From the NCBI GenBank assembly GCA_028284955.1, contig JANQQS010000181.1, forward strand, positions 1 to 64,000: DNA of 64,000 nucleotides. Direction: 5' to 3'. The DNA is from Myxococcota bacterium (lineage in GTDB: Bacteria; Myxococcota_A; Polyangia; Polyangiales; Houyiibacteriaceae). The position numbers were made by a program, and so were the translations under genes. Below, piece by piece: positions 33,737 to 42,950 of the stretch (the stretch's first letter is position 1; each line of letters begins with the position of its first letter). The notes below the pieces were generated by a model that was given only the letters and a program-made list of their open reading frames with translations, searched no databases and had not been told where the DNA came from.

Positions 33737-35316
33737 CGCCGAAACGCGACCCCCATCAAATCACGCAGCCCTGCCCATCGACCGCGCAGCCCGCGGCCGT
33801 AGAGCGTGCGAATGACGCCTCGCGCGCGGTCGTAGTCGCGCGGCCCAACTGGAAATACCTTCGCCGGGGCGTGCAGCGGCATGCGGTCTTGCAACACGGC
33901 TTTTCGATTGGTGCATGCGCGCAGGCCTTCTGGTCCGTTGAGGCGCCCAAACCCCGAGCCTCGTACGCCGCCGAAAGGAAGCCCTTGCACCATGTAGGTC
34001 AACCCGTAGTCGTTGACGCAGGCGCTGCCGCTCACGATCTCGTCGGCGATGCGCTTCGCGCGCGTTCGGTCTTTCGAGAGCACGGTGGTGCTCAGGCCGT
34101 ATTGCGTCGCGTTCGCCACGTCGATGGCTTCGTCATCGCTTGCCACACGCATGATGCACATCACCGGGCCGAAGGTTTCTTCGTGCATGATGGCCATATC
34201 CGGCGTGCAATCCACCAGCACTGTGGGCGCGAAGTAGTTTCCCGGAGCGTCAACCCGGGTGCCGCCGACGAGAGGCCTTGCTCCTTTGATGATCGCGTCG
34301 CGCACCAAGCGGTCTACGATATCGAGCTGCTGCGGCGTAACCATCGCGCCTACTTCTACTCGCTTCTCCAGCGGCGGCCCCTGAGTGAGCTCTTTCGCCA
34401 ACTCGGTCACCCGGGCCACAAATGCGTCGTAGATGCCGTCGTGCACCAGTGTTCGCTCCGCGGCCAAGCAGTTTTGACCCGCCGCGATATACGACCCGTT
34501 GAGTGCCGCGTAGGCTGCTTGTTCGAGGTCAGCATCGTCGCAGACCACCATCGCGTCTTTGCCGCCGAGCTCCAAGATCACCGGCGTCACCGTCTTGGCG
34601 CTTTCGGCAATCACCGCCTGGCCGTTGCGCATCGACCCGGTGAAGATCACAAGATCGGTGCCGCCCGAGACCACCGCGGCGCCGGTCTCGGCATATCCGT
34701 GCACCAGGGTGACCAGCTCGGTCGGCATCTCGTGCGCGCGCAGCGCTTCATGGAGAATGCGCTCGAAACGAGCCGCCGACCATGCGACATGTTCGCTCAC
34801 TTTGATCACGCAGCCATTCCCCGCAAAGAGCGCGTGAATGGCAGGGCCCAAAATATTTTGCAGCGGGTAGTTCCAGGGGCAGATGATGCCGACGACGCCA
34901 AGCGGTCGGTATTCGATGGACGCGCGCTTGTGAGGAAAGAGCCCGCTTGACACGCGCTCCGGGCGAAGCGCTCGTTCCCCATGAGCGATGGTCCAGCGAA
35001 GTTTTTCGCTCACGGGCCAAATCTCCCCGAGCATCGCGTTCTCTCGCGTTTTGCCAGCGTCGCGAACGATGAGCTCGCAGAGCTCGTCGGCATGCTGGAG
35101 AATATGCTCTTGCATATGCCTCAGCACTGACCGACGCGTACGAAACGATGTTTTGGCCCATTCCCGCTGGGCGCGACGCGATGCGGAGATCGCCTGGCGC
35201 ACTTGATACGGAGAGGTCACCACCACGTGGCCAAGACGGCGCCCCGTCGCAGGCTCCGTGCATTCGATTAGGTTATGGGTTTCGTGAGAAGAAACCGCTC
35301 CCGTCACCGCGCTCAT
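33733..35316 (-). CDS. Aldehyde dehydrogenase (NAD(P)-dependent)
   Basis: The 527-residue protein has the NAD-binding GVVGIICPWNYPLQNILGPA, the catalytic Glu motif VILELGGKDAMVV and the catalytic Cys in AAGQNCLAAERTLV. A late EETFGPVMCIM motif completes the ALDH superfamily pattern. It resembles coniferyl/succinate-semialdehyde-type enzymes, but substrate is not decided. It is the first gene of an operon with the GMC oxidoreductase and ABC-F protein. The last 30 residues are basic (DRARGVIRTLYGRGLRGRWAG) and may contact membranes. Confidence 0.92.
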   Translation of the reverse strand: MSAVTGAVSSHETHNLIECTEPATGRRLGHVVVTSPYQVRQAISASRRAQREWAKTSFRTRRSVLRHMQEHILQHADELCELIVRDAGKTRENAMLGEIWPVSEKLRWTIAHGERALRPERVSSGLFPHKRASIEYRPLGVVGIICPWNYPLQNILGPAIHALFAGNGCVIKVSEHVAWSAARFERILHEALRAHEMPTELVTLVHGYAETGAAVVSGGTDLVIFTGSMRNGQAVIAESAKTVTPVILELGGKDAMVVCDDADLEQAAYAALNGSYIAAGQNCLAAERTLVHDGIYDAFVARVTELAKELTQGPPLEKRVEVGAMVTPQQLDIVDRLVRDAIIKGARPLVGGTRVDAPGNYFAPTVLVDCTPDMAIMHEETFGPVMCIMRVASDDEAIDVANATQYGLSTTVLSKDRTRAKRIADEIVSGSACVNDYGLTYMVQGLPFGGVRGSGFGRLNGPEGLRACTNRKAVLQDRMPLHAPAKVFPVGPRDYDRARGVIRTLYGRGLRGRWAGLRDLMGVAFRR

Positions 35317-35362
35317 AGTCTATCTCCAAGTCGGTCTTGCAAGCCCGCGCTGCTCTAGCTTG

Positions 35363-35426
35363 GCATGAATCAGGCTCCGCATGAATCAGGCTCCGCATCA
35401 ATCAGGTTCTGCATCAATACAGCTTT
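35363..35426. repeat. 16-bp tandem array at the dtd 3' end
   Basis: Units GCATGAATCAGGCTCC (twice), GCATCAATCAGGTTCT and GCATCAATACAGCTTT run head to tail. The last unit includes the stop codon of dtd. The array lies between dtd and the ALDH gene start, both on the minus strand. Confidence 0.85.
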
Positions 35427-35899
35427 CGAGTATCTATCTGAATGGTCACCGGTCCGGCAACTTCGCTTCGAACCAACATATCGGCCCGAAACCGCCCCGT
35501 GGCAACGCAAAGTTTCATGCTTCGAAGGGCTTGCACCAGTGCCTCGTAGTGCGCCTCGGCCGCTTCAGGAGGCGCGGCACCGTCAAACGACGGCCGAAGC
35601 CCGCGGCGCACGTCTCCAAACAGGGTAAACTGGGAGATCACGAGCACTTCTCCGGACGCGTCATCGGGCCGTTCGCGGTCGAGGAGCGACGCGGTCATCT
35701 TGCCGTCCCCTTCTTTCGAAAACACACGCAAACCAGCGATTTTTCGGGCCATGTACTGTACATCGGCGTCGCTGTCGTCGCGCGCCGCGCCCAAATAGAC
35801 GAGCAAACCGGGGCCGATCTCGCCAATCGTCTGGGCATGTATCGTCTGGGCATGTACCTCCACAGACGCTCGCCGAACCCGCTGCACCACCGCGCGCAT
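35414..35899 (-). CDS. dtd: D-aminoacyl-tRNA deacylase
   Basis: Dtd removes D-amino acids (and glycine mischarged on tRNAAla) from tRNA. The 161-residue protein shows MRAVVQRVRRASVEV at the start, the catalytic SQFTLFGD and the Gly-cisPro-type motif GPVTIQIDTR near the end. It is longer than usual because residues HAQTI are duplicated by a 15-bp tandem repeat at 35826-35855 in a loop after the first strand. ATG 35899 is chosen by alignment to the family start. Confidence 0.93.
   Translation of the reverse strand: MRAVVQRVRRASVEVHAQTIHAQTIGEIGPGLLVYLGAARDDSDADVQYMARKIAGLRVFSKEGDGKMTASLLDRERPDDASGEVLVISQFTLFGDVRRGLRPSFDGAAPPEAAEAHYEALVQALRSMKLCVATGRFRADMLVRSEVAGPVTIQIDTRKLY
35826..35855. repeat. 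15-bp in-frame duplication within dtd
   Basis: ATCGTCTGGGCATGT is present twice without mismatch, adding five residues to Dtd. Confidence 0.9.
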
Positions 35900-35955
35900 A
35901 CATCGCTCCGCTATCACGAATCGCGGGCGCTCGCTTCTCATGATAGAAAATCGCG

Positions 35956-36585
35956 ATGACGAACACCGTCGGCCTCACCGGAGGAATCGCCTGCGGCAAA
36001 AGCACGGTGGCGGAGATGTTCGCGAAGCTTGGCGTTCCGATTGTGGATGCGGACCAGCTTGCGCGCGAGGTGGTCGCGATCGGCACCGAGGGCCTCGCCG
36101 AGATCGTGGCCACGTTTGGCGAGCACGTCCTGAATACGGATGGCTCACTGAATCGTGACGCACTGGGGACGATTGTATTTCAGGACGCGGAAGCTCGCGC
36201 GCAACTCAACGCAATCACCCATCCGCGCATCGCCGCGCTCAGCGCACAGCGAATTTCTGAACTTCAAAGCTCCGCAGTCCCCTACGTGATATATGAAGCA
36301 GCGTTATTGGTGGAACATGGTCTCGCCAACGCGTTCTCGGCCCTCATCGTGGTCACGCTCGACCTCGAAGCACAGCGACAACGACTCATGATGAGAGATC
36401 GCCTAAGCGAAAAGGAAGCCGACGCGCGAATCTCCGCGCAGCTTTCCATGGACAAAAAGGCAGCCGTCGCCGACTTCGTGATTGCGAATGACGGCAGCCG
36501 AGCACAAACAAAAAAGCGCGTCGACGAGATTCATCGTGCGCTCCTGGAACAATTTGAGTTCACCCTCGACAAACCGAGCCCGTAG
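35956..36585 (+). CDS. coaE: Dephospho-CoA kinase
   Basis: CoaE phosphorylates dephospho-CoA, the last step of coenzyme A synthesis. The 209-residue protein has the P-loop GLTGGIACGKSTVAEMF, the DADQLAREVV motif and ITHPRIAALSAQRI in the lid/CoA region, plus YVIYEAALLVEHGL. It is divergent from dtd with a 56-bp gap and is followed closely by an SDR gene on the same strand (15 bp). Confidence 0.96.
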   Translation: MTNTVGLTGGIACGKSTVAEMFAKLGVPIVDADQLAREVVAIGTEGLAEIVATFGEHVLNTDGSLNRDALGTIVFQDAEARAQLNAITHPRIAALSAQRISELQSSAVPYVIYEAALLVEHGLANAFSALIVVTLDLEAQRQRLMMRDRLSEKEADARISAQLSMDKKAAVADFVIANDGSRAQTKKRVDEIHRALLEQFEFTLDKPSP

Positions 36586-36600
36586 AACACGACCGAGTCT

Positions 36601-37791
36601 ATGCCCACGCCTTCAAACACCCCTGGAACCCCAACCGCGAGTGCCTCAACTAAGTTCGGGAGCGACGCAGCTCCCCACCCGCCCGTGGTGCTGGTCACGG
36701 GTATTCCGCAAAGCTTTCTATCCCGCCGCTTGCTCACAGCATTGTTGACTCAGCATGCGTCGATCGACGTGCGGACGGTGGTTCGGGAATCGGATCGCGA
36801 ACGCGCGCGCACATTCCTCAGCGAACTGCCCACTGAACAACGGAAGAGAGTTCGCCTGCTCGAAGGCAGCGAAACGTCGATGGACCTGGGACTTTCCGGC
36901 GCGGAATTCGCCGCGCTGGCCGAGGAAGTCACCTGCATTCACCACGCAGGACTCGTGAGGCATCCGGGAACCCCCAAGGACCAAGCTGAGCGCGCGAATA
37001 TCGACAGCACACGGGAAGTGATCGAGCTCGCCGAGCAAGCGCCGCACCTGGATAAATTCGTGCACTGGTCGACGACGTTGGTGTCAGGGGCGCAGCGAGG
37101 CGTGGTGCGCGAAGACGAACTGAGCGCATCAGCCGGCTTTCGAAGCCCCGTCGAAGAATCGCTCTTTCGAGCGGAGCGACTGGTCCGAGAGGAGCTCGCT
37201 TCCGAAAAACGGGTGATCTTGCGGCCGAGCATCATCGTCGGCGATTCTCGAAGCGGGGAGATCGACCGGCTGCAAGGCCCTTACTTGCTGGTCACTCTGA
37301 TGCTCAACTCGCCATCCGAACTCCGCATGCCCATGCCGGGCCGGGGCGACACACCGCTGAACTTTGTGCCCATTGATTTCGTGGTGCAGGCGGGACTGGA
37401 TATTGCTGCGGACGCGCGGTCGGCCGGTCGCACATTTCATCTCATCGATCCCAATGCCCGCACCGCGCGGCGCGTATTCGAATTGATCGCGGAAGCGACA
37501 GGAAAACCGCTGCCCCGCGGCTTCGTTCCCACCAACGTAGCCACCACGCTGCTCCGCATTCCCGGTCTCGACCGGTTCAGCGATGTACCGCGTACGTTTT
37601 TGGAGCAACTCGCCACCAACGTCACATTTGACGATCGCGAAGCGCGAGAGTTGCTCGACGAATGCGGCACCCGCTGCCCGACCTTTGATTCGTACGTCGA
37701 TATTATGGTGGACTACGTTCGCGAACAGCGCGCTCAGCGCCGAGCACGGCATGTGGAAACGCAACTCGGCGACACCGATCCGTTGTCCTAG
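36601..37791 (+). CDS. NAD(P)-dependent SDR reductase (extended type)
   Basis: The 396-residue protein has a Rossmann start (PPVVLVTGIPQSFLSRRLL, a degenerate glycine motif), an acidic EEVTCIHHAGLV segment, and FVHWSTTLVSGAQRG in place of a clear YxxxK. VEESLFRAERLVREEL and VILRPSIIVGD follow. This resembles the thioester-reductase or extended SDR fold used for lipid or sugar substrates. The catalytic tyrosine is not obvious, so activity is uncertain. Confidence 0.75.
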   Translation: MPTPSNTPGTPTASASTKFGSDAAPHPPVVLVTGIPQSFLSRRLLTALLTQHASIDVRTVVRESDRERARTFLSELPTEQRKRVRLLEGSETSMDLGLSGAEFAALAEEVTCIHHAGLVRHPGTPKDQAERANIDSTREVIELAEQAPHLDKFVHWSTTLVSGAQRGVVREDELSASAGFRSPVEESLFRAERLVREELASEKRVILRPSIIVGDSRSGEIDRLQGPYLLVTLMLNSPSELRMPMPGRGDTPLNFVPIDFVVQAGLDIAADARSAGRTFHLIDPNARTARRVFELIAEATGKPLPRGFVPTNVATTLLRIPGLDRFSDVPRTFLEQLATNVTFDDREARELLDECGTRCPTFDSYVDIMVDYVREQRAQRRARHVETQLGDTDPLS

Positions 37792-37990
37792 TCTAGCTGC
37801 ATCCCACAGCAACGGATTGGCCGAATACAGCGTGTCGGTCACACCGGTGTGCCTCACGAACCACACTTGCACTCCGGCTTCCGCAAATCAGCGAGGGTTT
37901 TTCGACGGCACGGAGCTTGCTGATGGGTTCTTTCGGCTGGGCGGTGCGCATCGCCCGTCTTTCGTTCGAAAACGAACAACGGAGGAACCT

Positions 37991-38761
37991 ATGGCCGTCG
38001 CGGCAGCTCTGGAATCTCAGTCGTCACGCTACGAAGGGTTTTACGAAGGATGGCGCGAGCTCGTGCGGCTCGTTCGTTATGACGTACGCTATCGGGTGCG
38101 CCGGATGCATCAAATCCTGCGCGAGCTCGATATTTCGATCGATGATCGCGACGTGCTCGACGTGGGGTTTGGCTGGGGCGACATGCTGGCGAGCTTTCCC
38201 CGTAGCTGCCGGCTCGTAGGCGCCGACATCTCGCCTTCGGCGATTGCCTACGCAAACCAAAACACCGCCTTTTCCGAACATGTATCGGCTCGGTTTTGCA
38301 CCATCTCCGAGCGCGACCCCGAAGACCTTCCTCGAGGCCCCTTCGACATCATCGTTTCTTCGCACGTGCTCGAACACGTGCCTGACGACCGCGCCTCCAT
38401 GCAAGCGATGTACGATCGATTGCGTCCCGGCGGCGTCTTAGTGGCCTTCGTGCCGGTGGAACCTCCGGACTACAGCCCGATTCACCTGAGGATTTATTCG
38501 ATTCAGTCGCTCACCGAACGATTGATGCAAACCGGTTTCGATATCCTTCACTCCGAAGGCAGCATGTACGCCGAGGGCCATGCCTTTCGGCTCATTTCGA
38601 TTCCCGTGCGGCGCCGCTGGCCAGGCATGCGCTATCTCGCGGCGGCGATTCGACACGTGAGCCTGTCGGCCTTTCCTTATCCGGCGCTATTCGGAATCGA
38701 CCGCGCGATGTTCCGCCTGGGCTTTCCGAGCTGCCAAGCTGTGGTCGTAGCGAAGCGCTGA
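37991..38761 (+). CDS. Class I SAM-dependent methyltransferase
   Basis: The 256-residue protein contains SAM motif I (VLDVGFGWGDMLASF), an acidic end of strand 2 (LVGADISPSAIAYA), FDIIVSSHVLEHVPDDR and GGVLVAFVPVEPPD. The target is unknown. The start ATG 37991 is preceded by GGAGGAACCT. The 199-bp gap after the SDR gene holds no recognised gene. The stop TGA lies in a 16-bp tandem array. Confidence 0.88.
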   Translation: MAVAAALESQSSRYEGFYEGWRELVRLVRYDVRYRVRRMHQILRELDISIDDRDVLDVGFGWGDMLASFPRSCRLVGADISPSAIAYANQNTAFSEHVSARFCTISERDPEDLPRGPFDIIVSSHVLEHVPDDRASMQAMYDRLRPGGVLVAFVPVEPPDYSPIHLRIYSIQSLTERLMQTGFDILHSEGSMYAEGHAFRLISIPVRRRWPGMRYLAAAIRHVSLSAFPYPALFGIDRAMFRLGFPSCQAVVVAKR

Positions 38762-38822
38762 GTGGTGGCGACACTGAGTGATGGCGACACTGAGTGATGG
38801 CGACACTGAGCGGTGGCGACGC
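38759..38822. repeat. 16-bp tandem array over a stop codon
   Basis: Four units of TGAGTGATGGCGACAC (first TGAGTGGTGGCGACAC, last TGAGCGGTGGCGACGC) begin with the methyltransferase stop codon and run to the end of the TldE gene. Confidence 0.9.
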
Positions 38823-38830
38823 GCAGAGCG

Positions 38831-40198
38831 CTACCGTCCCGCCACCGTCATCGCGCTCACGCGAAACGTGGGGCTGGCGGTGGCCGTGCGCAGGTCCAAA
38901 TCGTCTGCCACGGCGTCGATGCGTTTTAGGAGCTCATCGAGATTCAACGAAATCGTTACCTCAGCGACCGGATAGGCGAGCTCTCCGCCATCGATGAAAA
39001 ACCCCGCCGCGCCGCGACTAAAGTCGCCCGTGACCGCGTTGAACCCAAACCCCATCATCTCGGTTACGTAGAGGCCCTTCGGGGTGTCGGCGAGAAGTGC
39101 TTCGGGCGACATCGAACCCGGCGCGAGCAAGAAGTTGCTTGTCGCCGCGCTGACTCCGCCCGACGAACCGCGGGAAGCGCTCGCCGTGCTCTGCATGTCC
39201 AGCTTGCGCGCGCTGTACGAGTCGAGCAGGTAGCTCTTGAGTTTCCCTTGGTCCACCACGACATTCTTGCGCGAGAGCAGACCCTCGCCATCATAGGCTC
39301 GAGAGCCGGGCGCTTTGGGAATCAACGGGTCGTCGACGATGGTGACAAGCGGGCTCGCCACGTCGGTATCGAGGCGGTCGACGAGGTAGCTGCTTCGCCG
39401 CCAAATCGCCCCTCCGGACGCGCAACTGGCCACGAGCCCAACAATCGAACGCGCCGCATCCGGGTCAAACACGACTGGTAATTCTTGAGTATCGACCTTC
39501 TGCGCGCCAAGCTTGCGCAGCGTCCTCCGCGCGGCTTCTTTGCCGACCGATACAGGGTCTTCGAGCTCTGCGAGATGTCGCCGAGCCGCCCAATGATAGC
39601 CGCTCCGTTTCTTGCCGTCTTCGTCGTCGACGACGGGGTTGACCACAAGCGACGCGTAGCTGCCTCGGCTGCTCCCCACAAACCCGCCGCTCGTCACCAG
39701 CGCGCTTGAACCCGCGGCACGGGCGAAAGTCGCCCCTTCGCTATTCGAAATGCGCTCGTCTGCGTCGAACGCCGCGCCTTCTCCTTGAAGCGCGCGCTCT
39801 AGCGCCACATCCGCGCCGAGCTCGCTCATCGCGGGATCGAAGATGTCCAAATCGGCGTGTTCGTCGGATTTCGACAGAAGCGCTGAGTCGGGTGGCCCAG
39901 CAAACGGGTCTTCTTCGCTGAGCCGCGCGAGCTCTACCGCGTCTTCCACGAGCCGCGCTCGTCCTGTTTCGCTCATATCGCTCGTATACGTAACGGCCAC
40001 GTGTTGACCGATCATCACGCGCATGCCGACTGCGCGCGATCCGGCTTCTTCCACGAGTTCGGGCGCCCGCAACCGCACTTTGGTCGACAGATGCGACCCT
40101 TCACGCACGATCACTTCAGCCACGTCGGCACCGGCTTTTTTCGCGCGATCGACCAGGTCTCGCCCGATGTCGATCAGCGGGCTTGCGTCCGCGCTCAC
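38831..40198 (-). CDS. tldE: TldE/PmbA-type peptidase subunit
   Basis: TldD/TldE form a heterodimeric metalloprotease; TldE is the inactive partner that shapes the chamber. The 455-residue protein lacks an HExxxH motif and shows the PmbA-family segments AVGMRVMIGQHVAVTYTSD, NSEGATFARAAGSSALVTSGG, VVFDPDAARSIVGLVASC and YVTEMMGFGFNAVTGDFSRGA. The start is GTG 40198 from a GTGA overlap with the TldD stop, although the frame is open further upstream. The pair acts on peptides such as RiPP precursors or antitoxins. Confidence 0.92.
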   Translation of the reverse strand: MSADASPLIDIGRDLVDRAKKAGADVAEVIVREGSHLSTKVRLRAPELVEEAGSRAVGMRVMIGQHVAVTYTSDMSETGRARLVEDAVELARLSEEDPFAGPPDSALLSKSDEHADLDIFDPAMSELGADVALERALQGEGAAFDADERISNSEGATFARAAGSSALVTSGGFVGSSRGSYASLVVNPVVDDEDGKKRSGYHWAARRHLAELEDPVSVGKEAARRTLRKLGAQKVDTQELPVVFDPDAARSIVGLVASCASGGAIWRRSSYLVDRLDTDVASPLVTIVDDPLIPKAPGSRAYDGEGLLSRKNVVVDQGKLKSYLLDSYSARKLDMQSTASASRGSSGGVSAATSNFLLAPGSMSPEALLADTPKGLYVTEMMGFGFNAVTGDFSRGAAGFFIDGGELAYPVAEVTISLNLDELLKRIDAVADDLDLRTATASPTFRVSAMTVAGR

Positions 40199-41643
40199 GA
40201 TCCCACCTGCGTTCCGCCGACTGTCACTGACGAGATTTTGATGGTTGGGCATCCCACCCCCACGGGCACCGATTGCCCATCCTTCCCACATGTCCACACG
40301 CCATCGGACACTTCGAGGTCGTTGCCCAGCATGACCACCTTGCGCATCACGTCGGGCCCGTTCCCGATCAGATTCACGCCCTTCAGCGGCGCAGTAAGCT
40401 TACCGTCTTCGATCAAGTATCCCTCCGTGAGAGAAAAGACGAAATCGCCGTTGCTGATGTCGACCTGGCCGCCACCAAACTTGCGTGCGTACACGCCTTT
40501 TTTCACCGTCTTGAGAATCTCCTCGGGGTCGCTTTGCCCCGCGAGCAGCATGGTGTTGGTCATGCGCGGCATAGGATGGCTTTTGTAGCTTTCGCGGCGC
40601 CCGTTGCCGGTCGGCCGTGTATGAAAGAAACCCGCCGAATGCCGGTCCTGCATGTAGCCAGTCAAGGTGCCGTTTTCGATGAGCACGCTGCGACCAGGCA
40701 CGTGTCCTTCGTCGTCGACGTTGATCGACCCCCGTGAGTGCATAAGCGTCGCGTCGTCCACGACGGTGCATAGTTCGCTCGCGACGACATTGCCGATTTG
40801 GTCCGAGTAGTTGCTGGTCTTCTTGCGATTGAAGTCTGCTTCGAGACCGTGGCCCACCGCTTCGTGGAGCAAAATGCCGCTGTCGCCCGCGGCGAGCACG
40901 ACTTCCATCTCCCCCGCCGGCGCTTCCTGCGCATCCAACATCGCCACCGCCTGGCGCACCGCCTGCTCAGCGTGCCATTCGGGGCTCTTCTCATCGAAAT
41001 AGTTCGTTCCGATGCGGCCACCCCCACCCGAGGAACCGGACTGGCGCTTTCCATCCGACTCCACAATGACCTGCACACCAAAACGCATGAGAGGTTGGTG
41101 GTCGCGCGCGAGGCGCCCCGAGCTTGTCGCGATCAACACATCGCGAATTTCTTCGCTGAGCGACGCATTGACCCGGACCACCCGTGCGTCTTCGGCGCGC
41201 GCTTTGCGATCGGCGCGGGCGAGCAGCTCTTTCTTTTCTACGCCGGGAACCTCGAGCGTAGACGCCGCTACCGGATAGCGCGCCGCTACGTCGCGCGTCT
41301 CTACACGCTGAGGCGCCGCGGCGGTTCCTCCCGCTGCAATCTGCGCCGCAGTATGCGCCGCGCGTGTCATCGCCTCCATCGAAAAGTCTTCGACGTAGGC
41401 GTATCCCGTCGCGTCTCCCTTCATCACCCGGACACCCAAGCCCATCGACACGTAGCGACCCGCCGACTTGAGGATGCCTTCGTCGTACGAGTAGCTTCCG
41501 CTCACGGAATACTCGAAGAAGAGATCCGCGTAGTCGCCGCCTTGGCTGAGCGCCTCGGTGAGCAACTTTCTCGAAATCTCCTCGTCGATGGCGTGCGTTC
41601 CGCCGTCTGCGAAAGGGGCCTGATATCGTTGCGATTCGTTCAT
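40195..41643 (-). CDS. tldD: TldD-type metallopeptidase
   Basis: The 482-residue protein carries the zinc-binding HEAVGHGLE (HExxxH) near residue 240. The surrounding core is LAAGDSGILLHEAVGHGLEA. The protein also has SVSGSYSYDEGILKSAG, RGSINVDDEGHVPGRSVLI and FVFSLTEGYLIEDGKLTAPL. It is the catalytic partner of TldE and cleaves unfolded peptides. ATG 41643 is chosen; ATG 41673 is also in frame. Confidence 0.94.
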   Translation of the reverse strand: MNESQRYQAPFADGGTHAIDEEISRKLLTEALSQGGDYADLFFEYSVSGSYSYDEGILKSAGRYVSMGLGVRVMKGDATGYAYVEDFSMEAMTRAAHTAAQIAAGGTAAAPQRVETRDVAARYPVAASTLEVPGVEKKELLARADRKARAEDARVVRVNASLSEEIRDVLIATSSGRLARDHQPLMRFGVQVIVESDGKRQSGSSGGGGRIGTNYFDEKSPEWHAEQAVRQAVAMLDAQEAPAGEMEVVLAAGDSGILLHEAVGHGLEADFNRKKTSNYSDQIGNVVASELCTVVDDATLMHSRGSINVDDEGHVPGRSVLIENGTLTGYMQDRHSAGFFHTRPTGNGRRESYKSHPMPRMTNTMLLAGQSDPEEILKTVKKGVYARKFGGGQVDISNGDFVFSLTEGYLIEDGKLTAPLKGVNLIGNGPDVMRKVVMLGNDLEVSDGVWTCGKDGQSVPVGVGCPTIKISSVTVGGTQVGS

Positions 41644-41715
41644 GCGCCCCGGCACTCTACGCGGAGCCGACACGAAGCGCCAAGAACTACGCGTTTTGCT
41701 GCGTCGTTTGCTCGT

Positions 41716-42705
41716 CTACCGGCGCATAAAGGCGCCCGCCACCCCCCAGAGGTCGTGGCAAGGGCTGGTTTTGGTGCCCTGCTTGCCCGTGAGATACCAG
41801 TGCACGTAGCACCACAGGCGTTCGTAATCGAACTTGGGCCCCGGGTCGCCTCGGGTATTGCTTCCGTAGCTGCTGAGATAGCGCTTCGAGACCTCTTCAT
41901 GAGAAATCACGTGCCGGTCGAACTGTGCGCGGGAATCGCAACACATCCCTGTACTGCCAAGCGGATCGCTGTCGGTGCAGCTTTGGTTTTGAAACTCGCG
42001 GCACGCCCACGCGACCGTCAATCCCACGCTCGAATAGACTTCATCTTTCCAGCCGAGGCCTTTGCAGGTTCGCCCGCCTGGCCCGTGTTCCGCTGCGCTC
42101 GCGTACCCCGATATATGAACGCCGATACTGCGGCCGTTTTCGCAGAGCGCATGCCCTGGAATATGCGACTTGGTGGGCACCATCTGCCGCGTGAACCCGT
42201 CGCAATCGACGTGGAAGTTGTCGGACTTCGCATCCGCCGTCGATTTGAATAGATTGTTGCCCCCGCAGAAATCCGCCTCATTGGTGTGCAAGACCATCAG
42301 CGCGACATTGCGTTGCCCGTTTCCATCCGGGTCGACGTTGCTCGGCGCAGGATTGTCACAATCGCTTTGGTAGCCCTTGGTCATCGGCTCTGGACCGGTG
42401 CAGTCAGGCTCGTAGTCGCCGACCAAATACGGAACCTCCGTGTTGAACGCGCCGTACGTCTTGTGGGGAACGGCAAGCTTGGTGGGAATCTTGTCGCCGT
42501 TGGTTCCGTCGCCACAGGTATCCCCGCTGGGGATCACGGGAGCGCATGCTTTGCGCCCCTCTTCAAACCCTTTTCGTTGCTCTTCGGTGAGACGCGATGC
42601 GGCAACCGCACTCTTGGCTTGCAAGTCTTCCGCCGAAGGAGCCGAGGCTATGCAGCCGGCGCAGGCAGACGACATCCATATCGCCAGCGCCCATACATTG
42701 TTCAT
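41716..42705 (-). CDS. Amidase_2-like peptidoglycan-binding lipoprotein
   Basis: The 329-residue protein has a lipoprotein signal (VWALAIWMSSACAGC). The mature part resembles an N-acetylmuramoyl-L-alanine amidase fold: VALMVLHTNEADFCGG (zinc-ligand His), VPTKSHIPGHALCENGRSIGVHISG, and a C-terminal HVISHEEVSKRY followed by DPGPKFDYERLW. Many cysteines suggest disulfides. ATG 42705 is the start at the signal peptide; the frame is open to 42861. Activity is probable but untested. Confidence 0.72.
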   Translation of the reverse strand: MNNVWALAIWMSSACAGCIASAPSAEDLQAKSAVAASRLTEEQRKGFEEGRKACAPVIPSGDTCGDGTNGDKIPTKLAVPHKTYGAFNTEVPYLVGDYEPDCTGPEPMTKGYQSDCDNPAPSNVDPDGNGQRNVALMVLHTNEADFCGGNNLFKSTADAKSDNFHVDCDGFTRQMVPTKSHIPGHALCENGRSIGVHISGYASAAEHGPGGRTCKGLGWKDEVYSSVGLTVAWACREFQNQSCTDSDPLGSTGMCCDSRAQFDRHVISHEEVSKRYLSSYGSNTRGDPGPKFDYERLWCYVHWYLTGKQGTKTSPCHDLWGVAGAFMRR

Positions 42706-42923
42706 CGGCGTACCCCGCACGTGGGCGGTTGGAGCAAAAAACATGCCGTCCCAGATATGGGTCACGGCCCCCAGCGTTGACGAAACGACTTTGAAATTGC
42801 TGCTTTTTTCTGGGGTGCCGGCTCGTACCGAGGTGCACCTGGGGCAGACCATCGACCCCACCGGCGCACGGTTCGACTACTCGGCTGGCAATTCCAGGCG
42901 GCGGTCAGGCCTGGATTGACACG

Positions 42924-42945
42924 AAAACTGTGTAACACTAGTTTT
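42924..42945. promoter_or_regulatory. Probable antitoxin operator
   Basis: AAAACT and AGTTTT form inverted arms around GTGTAACAC (42930-42938), which is itself an inverted repeat. It lies 5 bp before the antitoxin ATG, where an RHH protein would bind. Confidence 0.5.
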
Positions 42946-42950
42946 GTGGA

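Noticed and set aside
33871-34950. 359-codon plus-strand frame opposite the ALDH gene
   Set aside because: It is the antisense shadow of a conserved aldehyde dehydrogenase; no family motif is visible.
20810-38822. Short tandem arrays as possible CRISPR
   Set aside because: Units are 15-18 bp with no unique spacers between them, and no cas genes are present.
40798-42252. 484-codon plus-strand frame opposite tldD and the amidase-like gene
   Set aside because: It is antisense to two genes with clear catalytic motifs. The length reflects high GC and codon bias.
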